A stretch of DNA of 64,000 bases from Streptococcus infantis SPAR10 (lineage in GTDB: Bacteria; Bacillota; Bacilli; Lactobacillales; Streptococcaceae), in NCBI RefSeq assembly GCF_000279535.1, contig NZ_ALCH01000001.1, positions 62,001 to 126,000 of the forward strand. Direction: 5' to 3'. Below are positions 19,219-28,833 of the stretch, one piece after another (position 1 is the stretch's first letter; each line of letters starts with the position of its first letter). Made by a program: the position numbers and the translations under genes. A model generated the notes under the pieces. That model was not told the DNA's origin and made no database searches. It worked only from the letters and a program-made list of their open reading frames with translations.

Positions 19219-19275
19219 AAACGCAAACGTTTTCCCTTATGACCTTAGTATAGTACAAACAGAAAACGGTTGCAA
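19219..19275 (-). promoter_or_regulatory. malX promoter and MalR operator
   Basis: On the minus strand TTGCAA (19275-19270), a 17-nt spacer and TATACT (19252-19247). A MalR/CcpA-type palindrome (acgcaaacgttttc, 19221-19234) lies just downstream of the start point, and a half-site aaaacggttgc overlaps the -35 box. Both are placed to block transcription. Confidence 0.75.
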
Positions 19276-19490
19276 GCATTTTTTTGAAAAAATTTTAAAA
19301 AGCTTGTGACTGGCTAATTCCTAAAATTGTTTGTATAATAGAAGAGAAATAGGAAATCGTGTAAATTTCAATTCAAAAATAATCGAAGGGAAACGATTGC
19401 ATAAATAGAAGACGAAACAAAGGGAGGGGGAAATTTAAAATATAGGGAATTTCCGATTTCGGAAATAAAAAGTAGGGAAAAAGTTTTTTT

Positions 19491-19551
19491 TACAAACGCT
19501 TGCATTTATTTTAGAAATGGGGTATACTTGACTTAGCGCAAACGTTTGCGC
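19491..19551 (+). promoter_or_regulatory. malQ-malP promoter with MalR operator and cre-like site
   Basis: TTGCAT (19500-19505), a 17-nt spacer and TATACT (19523-19528). The 16-bp perfect palindrome gcgcaaacgtttgcgc (19536-19551) covers the start point and matches a LacI-family operator. A second site (tacaaacgcttgcat, 19491-19505) overlaps the -35 box and is close to the CcpA cre consensus. A further half-site (ggaaacgattgca) lies near 19390. The 416-nt divergent region holds nothing else that I can support. Confidence 0.8.
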
Positions 19552-19593
19552 AAAATTGAAATAATTAACAATATAAACACTTGAGGTGCTAAT

Positions 19594-21111
19594 ATGAAAA
19601 AACGTCAAAGCGGTGTGTTGATGCACATCTCATCACTTCCAGGAGCATACGGAATCGGATCATTTGGTCAAAGCGCCTATGATTTCGTTGACTTCTTGGT
19701 TCGTACAAAGCAACGTTACTGGCAAATCCTTCCTTTGGGAACAACTAGCTACGGAGATTCTCCTTACCAATCATTCTCAGCCTTTGCTGGAAACACTCAT
19801 TTTATCGACCTTGATATTTTGGTGGAGCAAGGTTTGTTGGAAGCAAGTGATCTTGAAGGTGTGGACTTTGGTAGCAACCCAACTGAAGTTGACTACGCTA
19901 AAATCTACTATGCACGTCGTCCACTTCTAGAGAAAGCTGTCAAACGTTTCCTTGAAGCTGGAGATGTCAAAGACTTCGAAAAATTTGCTCAAGAAAATCA
20001 ATCATGGCTTGAACTATTTGCAGAGTACATGGCTATCAAGGAACATTTTGATAATCTTGCTTGGACAGAATGGCCAGATGCAGATGCTCGTGCTCGTAAA
20101 GCTTCAACTCTTGAAAGCTACCGTGAACAATTGACAGACAAACTTGTTTTCCACCGAGTAACCCAATATCTCTTCTTCCAACAATGGTTGAAATTGAAAG
20201 CATACGCTAACGAAAACCACATCGAGATTGTGGGGGATATGCCAATCTATGTTGCTGAAGATTCAAGCGATATGTGGGCAAATCCACACCTCTTTAAAAC
20301 TGATGAAAACGGAAAAGCAACTTGCATTGCAGGATGCCCACCAGATGAGTTTTCTGAGACTGGTCAGCTTTGGGGTAACCCAATCTATGACTGGGAAGCA
20401 ATGGATCGCGATGGTTACAAGTGGTGGATTGAACGCTTGCGTGAAAGCTTTAAGATTTACGACATCGTGCGTATCGACCACTTCCGTGGATTTGAGTCTT
20501 ACTGGGAAATCCCTGCGGGTTCTGAAACAGCGGCACCTGGTAAATGGGTGAAAGGACCTGATTACAAACTCTTTGCAGCGGTTAAAGAAGAACTTGGTGA
20601 CTTGAACATCATTGCAGAAGACCTTGGATTTATGACTGACGAAGTTATCGAGCTTCGCGAGCGCACTGGCTTCCCAGGAATGAAAGTCCTTCAATTTGCC
20701 TTCAATCCAGAGCACGAAAGTATCGACAGCCCACACTTGGCACCAGCTAACTCAGTTATGTACACAGGAACACACGATAACAATACAGTTCTTGGTTGGT
20801 ACCGTAATGAGATTGACGATCCAACTCGTGAATACATGGCTCGTTACACGAACCGTAAAGAGTATGAAACAGTGCCACACGCAATGCTTCGCACAGTATT
20901 TTCATCAGTTAGCTTCATGGCTATCGCTACCATGCAAGACTTGCTAGAGTTGGATGGTTCAGCTCGTATGAACTTCCCATCTACTCTTGGTGGAAACTGG
21001 TCATGGCGTATGACAGAGGATCAATTGACTCCTGCTGTCGAAGAAACTTTGCTTGACTTGACTACAATTTATCGCCGAATCAATGAAAATTTGGTAGAAT
21101 TAAAGAAATAA
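19594..21111 (+). CDS. malQ: 4-alpha-glucanotransferase (amylomaltase)
   Basis: A 505-residue GH77 enzyme that moves glucan chains between maltodextrins, releasing glucose and longer chains for MalP. Conserved GH77 stretches include [28 protein letters not shown] (nucleophile Asp), IIAEDLG (acid/base Glu) and [13 protein letters not shown]. Length is normal for the bacterial enzyme. In pneumococcus the gene is called malM. It is first in a two-gene operon with malP (22-nt gap) under MalR control. Confidence 0.97.
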   Translation: MKKRQSGVLMHISSLPGAYGIGSFGQSAYDFVDFLVRTKQRYWQILPLGTTSYGDSPYQSFSAFAGNTHFIDLDILVEQGLLEASDLEGVDFGSNPTEVDYAKIYYARRPLLEKAVKRFLEAGDVKDFEKFAQENQSWLELFAEYMAIKEHFDNLAWTEWPDADARARKASTLESYREQLTDKLVFHRVTQYLFFQQWLKLKAYANENHIEIVGDMPIYVAEDSSDMWANPHLFKTDENGKATCIAGCPPDEFSETGQLWGNPIYDWEAMDRDGYKWWIERLRESFKIYDIVRIDHFRGFESYWEIPAGSETAAPGKWVKGPDYKLFAAVKEELGDLNIIAEDLGFMTDEVIELRERTGFPGMKVLQFAFNPEHESIDSPHLAPANSVMYTGTHDNNTVLGWYRNEIDDPTREYMARYTNRKEYETVPHAMLRTVFSSVSFMAIATMQDLLELDGSARMNFPSTLGGNWSWRMTEDQLTPAVEETLLDLTTIYRRINENLVELKK

Positions 21112-21133
21112 GACATTATCAGGAGACACAAAA

Positions 21134-23392
21134 ATGTTACCATTAAAAGAATTTGTACAAAATCGTTACAATAAATCTATCGCAGAATGTAGTAACGAAG
21201 AGCTTTACCTTGCTCTTCTTAACTACAGCAAACTTGCTAGCAGCCAAAAACCAGTGAACACTGGTAAGAAAAAAGTTTACTATATCTCAGCTGAGTTCTT
21301 GATTGGTAAACTCTTGTCAAACAACTTGATTAACCTTGGTCTTTATGACGAAGTTAAAAAAGAACTTGCTGATGCAGGTAAAGAGTTAATCGAAATCGAA
21401 GAAGTAGAATTGGAACCATCACTTGGTAACGGTGGTTTGGGACGTTTGGCAGCCTGCTTTATCGACTCAATCGCTACACTTGGTTTGAATGGTGACGGTG
21501 TTGGTTTGAACTACCACTTCGGTCTTTTCCAACAAGTGCTTAAAAACAACCAACAAGAAACAATCCCTAACGCTTGGTTGACTGACCAAAACTGGTTGGT
21601 TCGTTCAAGCCGTAGCTACCAAGTACCATTTGCACACTTCACATTGACATCTACTCTTTACGATATCGATGTACCTGGTTACAAAACAGCTACTAAAAAC
21701 CGCTTGCGTTTGTTTGACTTGGATTCAGTTGATTCATCTATCATTGAAGATGGCATTAACTTTGATAAGACAGACATCGCTCGCAACTTGACTCTTTTCC
21801 TTTACCCAGACGATAGCGACAAACAAGGTGAATTGCTCCGTATCTTCCAACAATACTTCATGGTTTCAAACGGTGCTCAATTGATCATCGATGAAGCAAT
21901 CGAAAAAGGAAGCAACTTGCATGACCTTGCTGACTACGCAGTTGTACAAATCAACGATACTCACCCATCAATGGTGATTCCTGAGTTGATCCGTCTTTTG
22001 ACTGAACGTGGTATCGAACTTGATGAAGCAATCTCTATCGTTCGTAGCATGACTGCTTACACAAACCACACAATCCTTGCTGAAGCCCTTGAAAAATGGC
22101 CTCTTGAATTCTTGGAAGAAGTGGTTCCTCACTTGGTACCAATTATCAAAGAATTGGACCGTCGTGTTCGTACTGAATACAAAGATCCAGCTGTTCAAAT
22201 CATTGATGAACACGATCGTGTACACATGGCTCACATGGATATCCACTATGGATACAGCGTAAACGGAGTTGCGGCTCTTCACACTGAAATCTTGAAGAAC
22301 TCTGAGTTGAAAGCTTTCTACGATCTTTACCCAGAAAAATTCAACAACAAAACAAACGGTATTACTTTCCGTCGTTGGCTCATGCATGCTAACCCAAGCT
22401 TGTCTCACTACTTGGATGAGATCCTTGGACGCGAATGGCACCATGAAGCTTCTAAATTGGAAGACCTTCTTTCTTACGAAGACAAGGCTGCTGTCAAAGA
22501 AAAATTGGAAAGCATCAAAGCCCACAACAAACGTAAATTGGCTCGTCACTTGAAAGAACACCAAGGTGTGGAAATCAATACTAACTCTATCTTTGATATC
22601 CAAATCAAACGTCTTCACGAGTACAAACGTCAACAAATGAACGCTTTGTATGTGATTCACAAATACTTGGACATTAAGGCTGGTAACATCCCTGCTCGTC
22701 CAATCACAGTCTTCTTTGGTGGTAAAGCAGCTCCTGCCTACACAATCGCTCAAGACATCATCCACTTGATCCTTTGCTTGTCAGAAGTGATTGCTAACGA
22801 CCCAGCAGTAGCTCCACACTTGCAAGTGGTAATGGTTGAAAACTACAACGTTACTGCAGCAAGTTTCCTTATCCCAGCATGTGACATATCAGAACAAATC
22901 TCACTTGCTTCTAAAGAAGCTTCAGGTACTGGTAACATGAAATTCATGTTGAACGGAGCTTTGACTCTTGGTACTATGGACGGGGCTAACGTGGAAATCG
23001 CTGAGTTGGTTGGCGATGAAAACATCTACATCTTCGGTGAAGATTCAGAAACTGTTATCGATCTTTACGCAAAATCAGCTTACAAATCAAGCGAATTCTA
23101 CGCTCGTAAAGCGATCAAACCATTGGTTGACTTTATCGTGAGCGACGCTGTTCTTGCAGTTGGTAAGATTGAACGCTTGGAACGTCTTTATAACGAATTA
23201 ATCAACAAAGACTGGTTCATGACTCTTCTTGACTTGGAAGACTACATCAAAGTTAAAGAGCAAATGTTGGCTGACTACGAAGACCGTGACGCATGGTTGG
23301 ACAAAGTTATCGTTAACATTTCTAAAGCAGGATTCTTCTCATCTGACCGTACAATCGCTCAGTATAACGAAGATATCTGGCACTTGAACTAA
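21134..23392 (+). CDS. malP: Maltodextrin/glycogen phosphorylase
   Basis: A 752-residue GT35 enzyme that uses phosphate to release glucose-1-phosphate from maltodextrins. The pyridoxal-phosphate site [20 protein letters not shown] and the motifs [16 protein letters not shown] and KRLHEYKRQ are all present. Its shorter N-terminus compared with animal phosphorylases is usual for bacterial MalP. It follows malQ, with which it completes cytoplasmic breakdown of imported maltodextrins. Confidence 0.97.
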   Translation: MLPLKEFVQNRYNKSIAECSNEELYLALLNYSKLASSQKPVNTGKKKVYYISAEFLIGKLLSNNLINLGLYDEVKKELADAGKELIEIEEVELEPSLGNGGLGRLAACFIDSIATLGLNGDGVGLNYHFGLFQQVLKNNQQETIPNAWLTDQNWLVRSSRSYQVPFAHFTLTSTLYDIDVPGYKTATKNRLRLFDLDSVDSSIIEDGINFDKTDIARNLTLFLYPDDSDKQGELLRIFQQYFMVSNGAQLIIDEAIEKGSNLHDLADYAVVQINDTHPSMVIPELIRLLTERGIELDEAISIVRSMTAYTNHTILAEALEKWPLEFLEEVVPHLVPIIKELDRRVRTEYKDPAVQIIDEHDRVHMAHMDIHYGYSVNGVAALHTEILKNSELKAFYDLYPEKFNNKTNGITFRRWLMHANPSLSHYLDEILGREWHHEASKLEDLLSYEDKAAVKEKLESIKAHNKRKLARHLKEHQGVEINTNSIFDIQIKRLHEYKRQQMNALYVIHKYLDIKAGNIPARPITVFFGGKAAPAYTIAQDIIHLILCLSEVIANDPAVAPHLQVVMVENYNVTAASFLIPACDISEQISLASKEASGTGNMKFMLNGALTLGTMDGANVEIAELVGDENIYIFGEDSETVIDLYAKSAYKSSEFYARKAIKPLVDFIVSDAVLAVGKIERLERLYNELINKDWFMTLLDLEDYIKVKEQMLADYEDRDAWLDKVIVNISKAGFFSSDRTIAQYNEDIWHLN

Positions 23393-23428
23393 GATATACA
23401 ATTTAATAGTTATTACACTATCTAGCAA

Positions 23429-23464
23429 AAAAGCGAGTTTCAATTGAAATTCGCTTTTTTTTTG
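23429..23464 (+). terminator. Terminator after malP
   Basis: Stem aagcgagttt (23431-23440) with aaattcgctt (23447-23456), then a T9 run. The remaining gap to 23602 holds one further hairpin, ctaagaag/cttcttag (23552-23586), of unknown role. Confidence 0.85.
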
Positions 23465-23602
23465 AATGTTATGGATTTGAGGTTGACTGGTCTCAAAAGA
23501 AAAAATAATTTGTCAATAATTTCTAGCCTTAAAAATCAAACCTAGAGAACACTAAGAAGGCTGATTAAGTCTAAGGTTCTTCTTAGCTGTACCTCAAATT
23601 TC

Positions 23603-23631
23603 TTGTATTCGTTTACAAATAGTATTATAAT
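23603..23631 (+). promoter_or_regulatory. Promoter of small membrane protein gene
   Basis: TTGTAT (23603-23608), 17-nt spacer, TATAAT (23626-23631). A partial direct repeat, tagtattata, places a second TATTATA 11 nt downstream. Confidence 0.6.
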
Positions 23632-23661
23632 AGTATTATAGTAAAGAAAGAGGGTGTTTTT

Positions 23662-23868
23662 ATGTGGAAAAAATATTTTTCAAAATATAAATGGACTGAT
23701 TTATTTTGGATTCTTTTTGTAATTTGGTCATGCCTTTATATGGGCAATAGCATTTCGTTTCCACTGACTCATCAAGAAATCTCTTTTCATGGATGTTGTT
23801 ATGGGACATCACTTGCCTTATATCACTTGCTATTTATTGATAAATTTGTCATTTCAAATCGAAAATAA
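23662..23868 (+). CDS. Small hypothetical membrane protein
   Basis: A 68-residue protein with a basic start (MWKKYFSKYKW), a hydrophobic helix (about 13-30) and a second apolar stretch near residues 46-60. It has a promoter, AGAGGGTG upstream of the ATG, and a terminator downstream, so it is probably real. No family is recognised. Confidence 0.6.
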   Translation: MWKKYFSKYKWTDLFWILFVIWSCLYMGNSISFPLTHQEISFHGCCYGTSLALYHLLFIDKFVISNRK

Positions 23869-23927
23869 ATGGAGAGGTCAAAATTTTTTATACTTTTCGG
23901 AAAGACAGTGAAAAATCGTGTTTTAAA

Positions 23928-23957
23928 CCCGCATCTCAAGAAGAGGTGCGGGCTTTG
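23928..23957. terminator. Terminator between the small membrane protein gene and rlmA
   Basis: Stem cccgcatctc (23928-23937) with gaggtgcggg (23943-23952), one G-T pair. Upstream As and downstream CTTTG make it weak but usable in both directions. Confidence 0.65.
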
Positions 23958-23976
23958 TAGTATCTCAAGAATTTAT

Positions 23977-24825
23977 TTACAGTGCTTTTCCGACCAGAAT
24001 CTCTGCTTCGATGGTAATCTCTGTCAGTTTGCTCCAGTCAATCTTGCTCTGGTCAACGTGAAAGAGTAGAGGAGTCATGCTGAGTAGGGCTTGGAGTTGC
24101 TCTGCTGTGATAGACTTAGTCAGAGAGGCCGTTTGGCTAGATAGGATGGTAAAGTGTTCTTGGAAATGATTTTTGATATCTTGGTTGGAATAATCCTTCT
24201 TTGTCAGCTGGTCTTGTACCTTTTGGCGGATTTCTTTGAGGTGATTTTCAGTTGGGATAACCTTTATCAAGATACCGTCTTTGGATAAAACGCGACGAAA
24301 TTCTCCATAGTTGGCAGGTGAAAAGATATCTAGTAGAATATCCATGCTGGCGTCTTTTATAGGGAGACGAGCTAGGTCGCCAACGAACCAATTGACTGCC
24401 CAGTTGGGTTCGCTCTTGGCAGCGATTTGGACTGAATCTTTGGAAATATCAAAGGCATAGAAGGTTTTGTCAGGATGACTTTCTTGGAGTTTGCGAGAAT
24501 AGAATCCTTCGCCACAACCGATATCTAAGACAGTTTTTGCAGATGGATTAGCTGCTAGTAAGTCCGATACACCTTCTAAAATAGCCTGATAAAAGCCAGC
24601 TTCTAGGATTTGTTGACGGTTTTGAAAATTTTCCTTGTCGTAGTTGGTAGATTGCTTGATTTGAGGAGCTAGGTTGACATAGCCGAATTTCGCCAAGTCA
24701 AAAGAATGGCGATTGTTGCATTTGAGACTAGTCTCTACCAGAGTCAGATTTTCTTGACAGATAGGGCAGGTAAAGGCACTAGCAGAAGCAAAGCGTTGGA
24801 GTTTGGGTTTGAGGTTTGTATTCAT
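23977..24825 (-). CDS. rlmA: 23S rRNA (guanine-N1) methyltransferase RlmA(II) type
   Basis: A 282-residue SAM-dependent methyltransferase. An N-terminal zinc finger (CPICQ ... CNNRHSFD, about residues 19-42) precedes the Rossmann domain with motif I VLDIGCGEGFYSRKL (about 94-108). This arrangement is specific to RlmA. In Gram-positive bacteria, including pneumococcus, RlmA(II)/TlrB methylates G748 in helix 35 of 23S rRNA near the macrolide tunnel and influences telithromycin and mycinamicin response. It is transcribed alone, toward the terminator at 23928. Confidence 0.92.
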   Translation of the reverse strand: MNTNLKPKLQRFASASAFTCPICQENLTLVETSLKCNNRHSFDLAKFGYVNLAPQIKQSTNYDKENFQNRQQILEAGFYQAILEGVSDLLAANPSAKTVLDIGCGEGFYSRKLQESHPDKTFYAFDISKDSVQIAAKSEPNWAVNWFVGDLARLPIKDASMDILLDIFSPANYGEFRRVLSKDGILIKVIPTENHLKEIRQKVQDQLTKKDYSNQDIKNHFQEHFTILSSQTASLTKSITAEQLQALLSMTPLLFHVDQSKIDWSKLTEITIEAEILVGKAL

Positions 24826-24925
24826 AGTTTAAGTGTATCAAAAGAGACAAATGAAAGCAACCTTAGGATGATTTGTAATAGAATTAAATAGTAGTATAAT
24901 TACTTTTCAAAGTACCAAAATTAAA

Positions 24926-24954
24926 TTGCTTTTATATACAAATTAATATATAAT
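24926..24954 (+). promoter_or_regulatory. Promoter of the DUF6110-like/P-type ATPase operon
   Basis: TTGCTT (24926-24931), 17-nt spacer, TATAAT (24949-24954). Confidence 0.65.
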
Positions 24955-24975
24955 AATAGCTAGGAGGAAATAAGT

Positions 24976-25254
24976 ATGTTAAAAGAAGTATTAAGCGTCG
25001 CAAAAGTTGCGAAAAAATCATCACTCTTTTTGGGTGGTGTTGCATTTGGTACCCTTGGTTTGAAAATCTTAGCAAGTAAGGAAGCTAAAAAAGGTTATTC
25101 TAAAGCTTTGGCTAAGGCTTACAAATTAAAGGACGAGCTAGATGCATCTGTTTCTGTTGTGAAGCAACATGGAGACGATGTCTTGCAAGATGCCAAATAT
25201 TTGTACGAGCAAGAGAAAAAAGAAGAGCAATTAGATAGCCTTATAGGGGAATAA
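24976..25254 (+). CDS. DUF6110-like small protein next to P-type ATPase
   Basis: A 92-residue protein: one glycine-rich hydrophobic segment (SLFLGGVAFGTLGLKIL, about residues 17-33), then an amphipathic Lys/Glu-rich helix to the end. It resembles YtxH/DUF6110 proteins commonly found beside heavy-metal P-type ATPases in Firmicutes. It ends one base before the ATPase ATG, so the two are co-translated. An accessory or targeting role for the ATPase is inference. Confidence 0.7.
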   Translation: MLKEVLSVAKVAKKSSLFLGGVAFGTLGLKILASKEAKKGYSKALAKAYKLKDELDASVSVVKQHGDDVLQDAKYLYEQEKKEEQLDSLIGE

Positions 25255-25255
25255 T

Positions 25256-27316
25256 ATGTCTTTTAAAGTGCTACATAGAGGATACCAACATATCCGACTA
25301 TCATCATCTTTCTCGCTCACCTTGGATATTCAAGACTATCTTCGTTCCTTGGCGAGAGATGAAAAGGGAATTGAGTCTATCCAGTTTTACATGGATCAAC
25401 AGCACTTTACTCTACGTATAAAAGAAGGCTTCTCTGTATTAGACAATGCAGAAGCCTTTTTAAAAAGAATTGATAAAGGGAAAGTTTCTGAGTTGATGAC
25501 TCTTCCCATTCGTAGAGAAGAGAGTGCTTATTCTATTGTTTCAGGTGCAGCGATTAAGCGTATATTTTTTCGTAGTTTTGTGCCGTATCCTATTCGCTAT
25601 ATATGGACTTGTTATCAGGCTTTGGGTTATGTTAGAGAAGCCTATCAGACCCTAGCGCGTAAGGAACTAACGATGGAGGTCTTGGACTGTTCGGCTATTT
25701 TATTATCTTTATTTATGAACCAATCCAAGACGGCAAGTAATATCATGTTTATGCTTGATTTGGGGAATCATTTAGATCAGTGGTCCTTGAAAAAAACTGC
25801 AACAGATTTAGAACAAAGCCTTCTTGCAAAAGAGAGCGATGTATTCTTGGTACAGGGTGATACGGTTGTTAGTATCAAGAGTTCCGATGTTCAAATAGGA
25901 GATGTCTTGGTCCTATCTCAAGGAAATGAAATTCTGTTTGATGGACAAGTAGTTTCAGGTTTAGGTATGGTCAACGAAAGTTCCTTGACAGGAGAGAGTT
26001 TTCCAGTTGAAAAAAGAGAGTCTGATTTGGTTTGTGCAAATACAGTATTAGAAACTGGAGAGTTGCGTATTCGTGTAACCGATAATCAGATGAACAGCCG
26101 TATTTTACAGCTGATTGAGTTGATGAAGAAATCTGAAGAAAACAAGAAAACGAAACAACGCTATTTCATCAAGATGGCGGACAAGGTTGTCAAATATAAT
26201 TTCTTGGGTGCTGGTCTGACTTACCTATTAACAGGTTCTTTTTCTAAGGCTATTTCTTTCCTATTGGTCGATTTCTCCTGCGCTTTGAAAATCTCTACTC
26301 CTGTAGCTTATTTGACAGCTATCAAGGAGGGGTTGAACCGTGAAATGGTGATTAAGGATGGGGATGTTCTGGAGAAATACCTGGAAGTTGATACTTTCTT
26401 GTTTGACAAGACGGGAACAATCACAACTAGTTATCCGATAGTTGAAAAGGTGTTACCTTTTGGGGACTATAGTGAGGAGGATATTCTCAGAATCAGTGCC
26501 TGTCTTGAGGAGCACATCTATCATCCTATTGCTAATGCCATCGTCAAGCAAGCTGAGATAGAGGGAATTGAACATGAGGAAATGCATGGGAAACTCCAAT
26601 ATATCGCAAGCAAGGGGATCAAATCTCATATAGATGGGCAACCAGTTCTTATTGGGAATTATGTCTTGATGCAGGATGAACAGATTCATATCAGTTCAGA
26701 ACAAAATGCTTTAATTGAAGAGTACAAGAGTCACTACAATCTCTTATTCTTAGCCTACCAGAATGAATTGATTGGAATGTTCTGCATTCATACTCCTTTG
26801 AGAAAAGAAGCAAAAGCAGCCTTGGAGAAACTTAAGGCACAAGGGAAAAAATTGATTCTGGCAACAGGGGACACCTTGGTTAGGACAGAGGAATTAGTCA
26901 AAGATTTGCCCTTTGATCAGGTCTATACAGACTTGAAACCTGATGGAAAATTTGAGTTAGTAGAGGAACTGCAGAAAGCAGGTCACACTATTTTGATGGT
27001 TGGAGATGGCTTGAATGACTCAGCGGCTCTAACCCTATCAGATATCGGTGTGGTGATGAATGAGAGTGCAGATATTTCTAAGCAGATGAGCGATATCTTA
27101 TTGTTAGATAATCGTTTGGATTTCTTCCAAGAGTTGGATTCGCTATCATCATCTTTGCAAACACTCATCAAGAAGAATATTCAAGATACCGTTGTCGTAA
27201 ATAGTAGTTTGATTGGCTTTGGCTTGTTTAACTGGCTCAGCCCTTCAAATCTTTCTATCTTACATAATCTAACAACCTTACGCATTGTACTGCGTAGCCT
27301 GTCTATTAAGGGATAG
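25256..27316 (+). CDS. P1B-type (heavy-metal class) P-type ATPase with atypical transport site
   Basis: A 686-residue protein with P-type ATPase motifs: TGES (245-248), DKTGT phosphorylation site (384-388), HPIANA (nucleotide domain) and GDGLNDSAAL. The N-terminal ~75 residues look like an HMA fold but lack CxxC. The membrane metal-site motif, CPC in classical P1B pumps, here reads DFSCALKIS (339-347): the first Cys and the Pro are replaced by Phe and Ser, and only Cys342 remains. Hydrophobic segments are weaker than in CopA. The substrate therefore cannot be assigned by motif. The same gene stands next to tyrS and rlmA in pneumococcus. It is co-transcribed with the DUF6110-like gene. Confidence 0.85.
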   Translation: MSFKVLHRGYQHIRLSSSFSLTLDIQDYLRSLARDEKGIESIQFYMDQQHFTLRIKEGFSVLDNAEAFLKRIDKGKVSELMTLPIRREESAYSIVSGAAIKRIFFRSFVPYPIRYIWTCYQALGYVREAYQTLARKELTMEVLDCSAILLSLFMNQSKTASNIMFMLDLGNHLDQWSLKKTATDLEQSLLAKESDVFLVQGDTVVSIKSSDVQIGDVLVLSQGNEILFDGQVVSGLGMVNESSLTGESFPVEKRESDLVCANTVLETGELRIRVTDNQMNSRILQLIELMKKSEENKKTKQRYFIKMADKVVKYNFLGAGLTYLLTGSFSKAISFLLVDFSCALKISTPVAYLTAIKEGLNREMVIKDGDVLEKYLEVDTFLFDKTGTITTSYPIVEKVLPFGDYSEEDILRISACLEEHIYHPIANAIVKQAEIEGIEHEEMHGKLQYIASKGIKSHIDGQPVLIGNYVLMQDEQIHISSEQNALIEEYKSHYNLLFLAYQNELIGMFCIHTPLRKEAKAALEKLKAQGKKLILATGDTLVRTEELVKDLPFDQVYTDLKPDGKFELVEELQKAGHTILMVGDGLNDSAALTLSDIGVVMNESADISKQMSDILLLDNRLDFFQELDSLSSSLQTLIKKNIQDTVVVNSSLIGFGLFNWLSPSNLSILHNLTTLRIVLRSLSIKG

Positions 27317-27334
27317 GTGGGGACTATTCACAGC

Positions 27335-27368
27335 AAAAAGGAGTTACCTTTCTCGAGGGTAACTCCTT
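27335..27368. terminator. Terminator between the P-type ATPase gene and tyrS
   Basis: Perfect stem aaggagttacc (27338-27348) with ggtaactcctt (27358-27368). The minus strand has a T5 run after it, so it mainly serves tyrS. Confidence 0.8.
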
Positions 27369-27393
27369 AGTTTATAAGAAAATATTTAATAGG

Positions 27394-28650
27394 TTAATAA
27401 GTCAAAACAAAGTATTTTTTCTTACCGCGACGGATAACGGTCAATTCATTTTCTAATTTATCGCTATCACTCAAGACATAGTCAAGGTCTTGGATGCGGT
27501 CGCCGTTGACGTAGATGGCACCGTTTTGAATATCTTCACGGGCTTGACGTTTTGAGTTAACCACGCCAGAAGATACGAGAAGTTCAACGATGTTGTGATT
27601 TTCATCTGCTTGTACTTGGTAGTTTGGTACGCCACGAAGTCCTTGTTTGAGTTCTTTGACAGAAAGTTTTTTGATATTTCCTGCAAAGAGTTGTTCAGTG
27701 ATGTTAAGGGCTTCTTTGTAGGCCTCTTCTCCGTGGACAAGAGTTACGACTTCACGAGCCAAGACTTTTTGAGCCAAGCGTTCGTGTGGTGCAGCTTCGA
27801 ATTGTTTACGGATGTCTTCAATCTCGTCTAATGACAAGAAAGTAAAGATTTTCAAGAAGCGAACAGCGTCAGCGTCCATGACGTTCATCCAGAATTGGTA
27901 CATTTCGTATGGAGAAGTCTTTTCAGGGTTGAGCCAGACTGCATTTCCTTCTGATTTACCAAATTTCTTACCAGTTGCGTCTGTAATCAGTGGAACAGTA
28001 ATTACGTGACCAGTCTTGTCAGCCTTACGACGAAGCAACTCAGTACCAGCAGTCATATTTCCCCATTGGTCAGAACCACCGATTTGCAGGGTAACATTGT
28101 GATCTTGGTTAAGGACAAAGAAGTCGTAACCTTGCATGATTTGGTAGGCAAACTCAGTGTAAGAAATCCCTGTTTCGATCCGTTTCTTCACAGACTCCTT
28201 GCTCATCATGTAGTTGACAGTGAAGTATTTTCCGATATCACGGAGGAAGTCAATGAAGCTGATGCTGCCAAACCAGTCGTAGTTGTTGACCATGACAGCT
28301 TTATTTTCACCATTTTCAAAATCAAGAAAGCGAGAAAGTTGTCCTTGGATAGACTTGACCCAGCCATCTACTGTGTCTTTTGTTTGGAGACTACGCTCAG
28401 CATCTTTGAAGGACGGATCTCCGATGAGACCTGTAGCACCGCCAACGAGCGCATAAGGTTTGTGACCTGCTAACTGCAAGCGACGACTTGTCAAGATTGC
28501 GACAAGGTGGCCTAGGTGAAGGCTGTCAGCAGTTGGATCGTAGCCAGTATAATAAGAAACTTGACCTTCTTCTAGGGCTTTACGCAAAGCTTCTTCATCA
28601 GTCGTTTGAAAAATCAAACCACGCTCTTTTAGCTCATCAAAAATGTGCAT
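27394..28650 (-). CDS. tyrS: Tyrosyl-tRNA synthetase
   Basis: A 418-residue class I synthetase that charges tRNA-Tyr. It shows the HIGH equivalent HLGH (about residues 46-49), the KMSKS equivalent KFGKS (about 230-234), and a C-terminal S4 RNA-binding domain ([18 protein letters not shown]). The KFGKS form and length are those of the TyrRS-1 (TyrS) type. I see no T-box in the 180-nt upstream gap. Confidence 0.96.
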   Translation of the reverse strand: MHIFDELKERGLIFQTTDEEALRKALEEGQVSYYTGYDPTADSLHLGHLVAILTSRRLQLAGHKPYALVGGATGLIGDPSFKDAERSLQTKDTVDGWVKSIQGQLSRFLDFENGENKAVMVNNYDWFGSISFIDFLRDIGKYFTVNYMMSKESVKKRIETGISYTEFAYQIMQGYDFFVLNQDHNVTLQIGGSDQWGNMTAGTELLRRKADKTGHVITVPLITDATGKKFGKSEGNAVWLNPEKTSPYEMYQFWMNVMDADAVRFLKIFTFLSLDEIEDIRKQFEAAPHERLAQKVLAREVVTLVHGEEAYKEALNITEQLFAGNIKKLSVKELKQGLRGVPNYQVQADENHNIVELLVSSGVVNSKRQAREDIQNGAIYVNGDRIQDLDYVLSDSDKLENELTVIRRGKKKYFVLTY

Positions 28651-28833
28651 GTGTCTTTTCTCCTTTATAAAATATTGTTTCTACCTATTGTACCACAAAC
28701 TTGGTAAATAACCTAGTAAAATCGGGAAGAAAGTTGCTGCTTGGACTTTTTTGGAAACGAGTGAAATATGGTATAATAGCACTAGCTTATTTTCAGAGAA
28801 ATAGATAAAAATAGTTAAGAAAGGGGCTGAAAG

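Noticed and set aside
23869-24069. Plus-strand 66-codon frame
   Set aside because: Runs through the terminator at 23928 and into rlmA on the other strand; composition is not protein-like.
28651-28833. T-box leader for tyrS
   Set aside because: No specifier loop, T-box sequence or terminator/antiterminator pair is visible upstream of tyrS.
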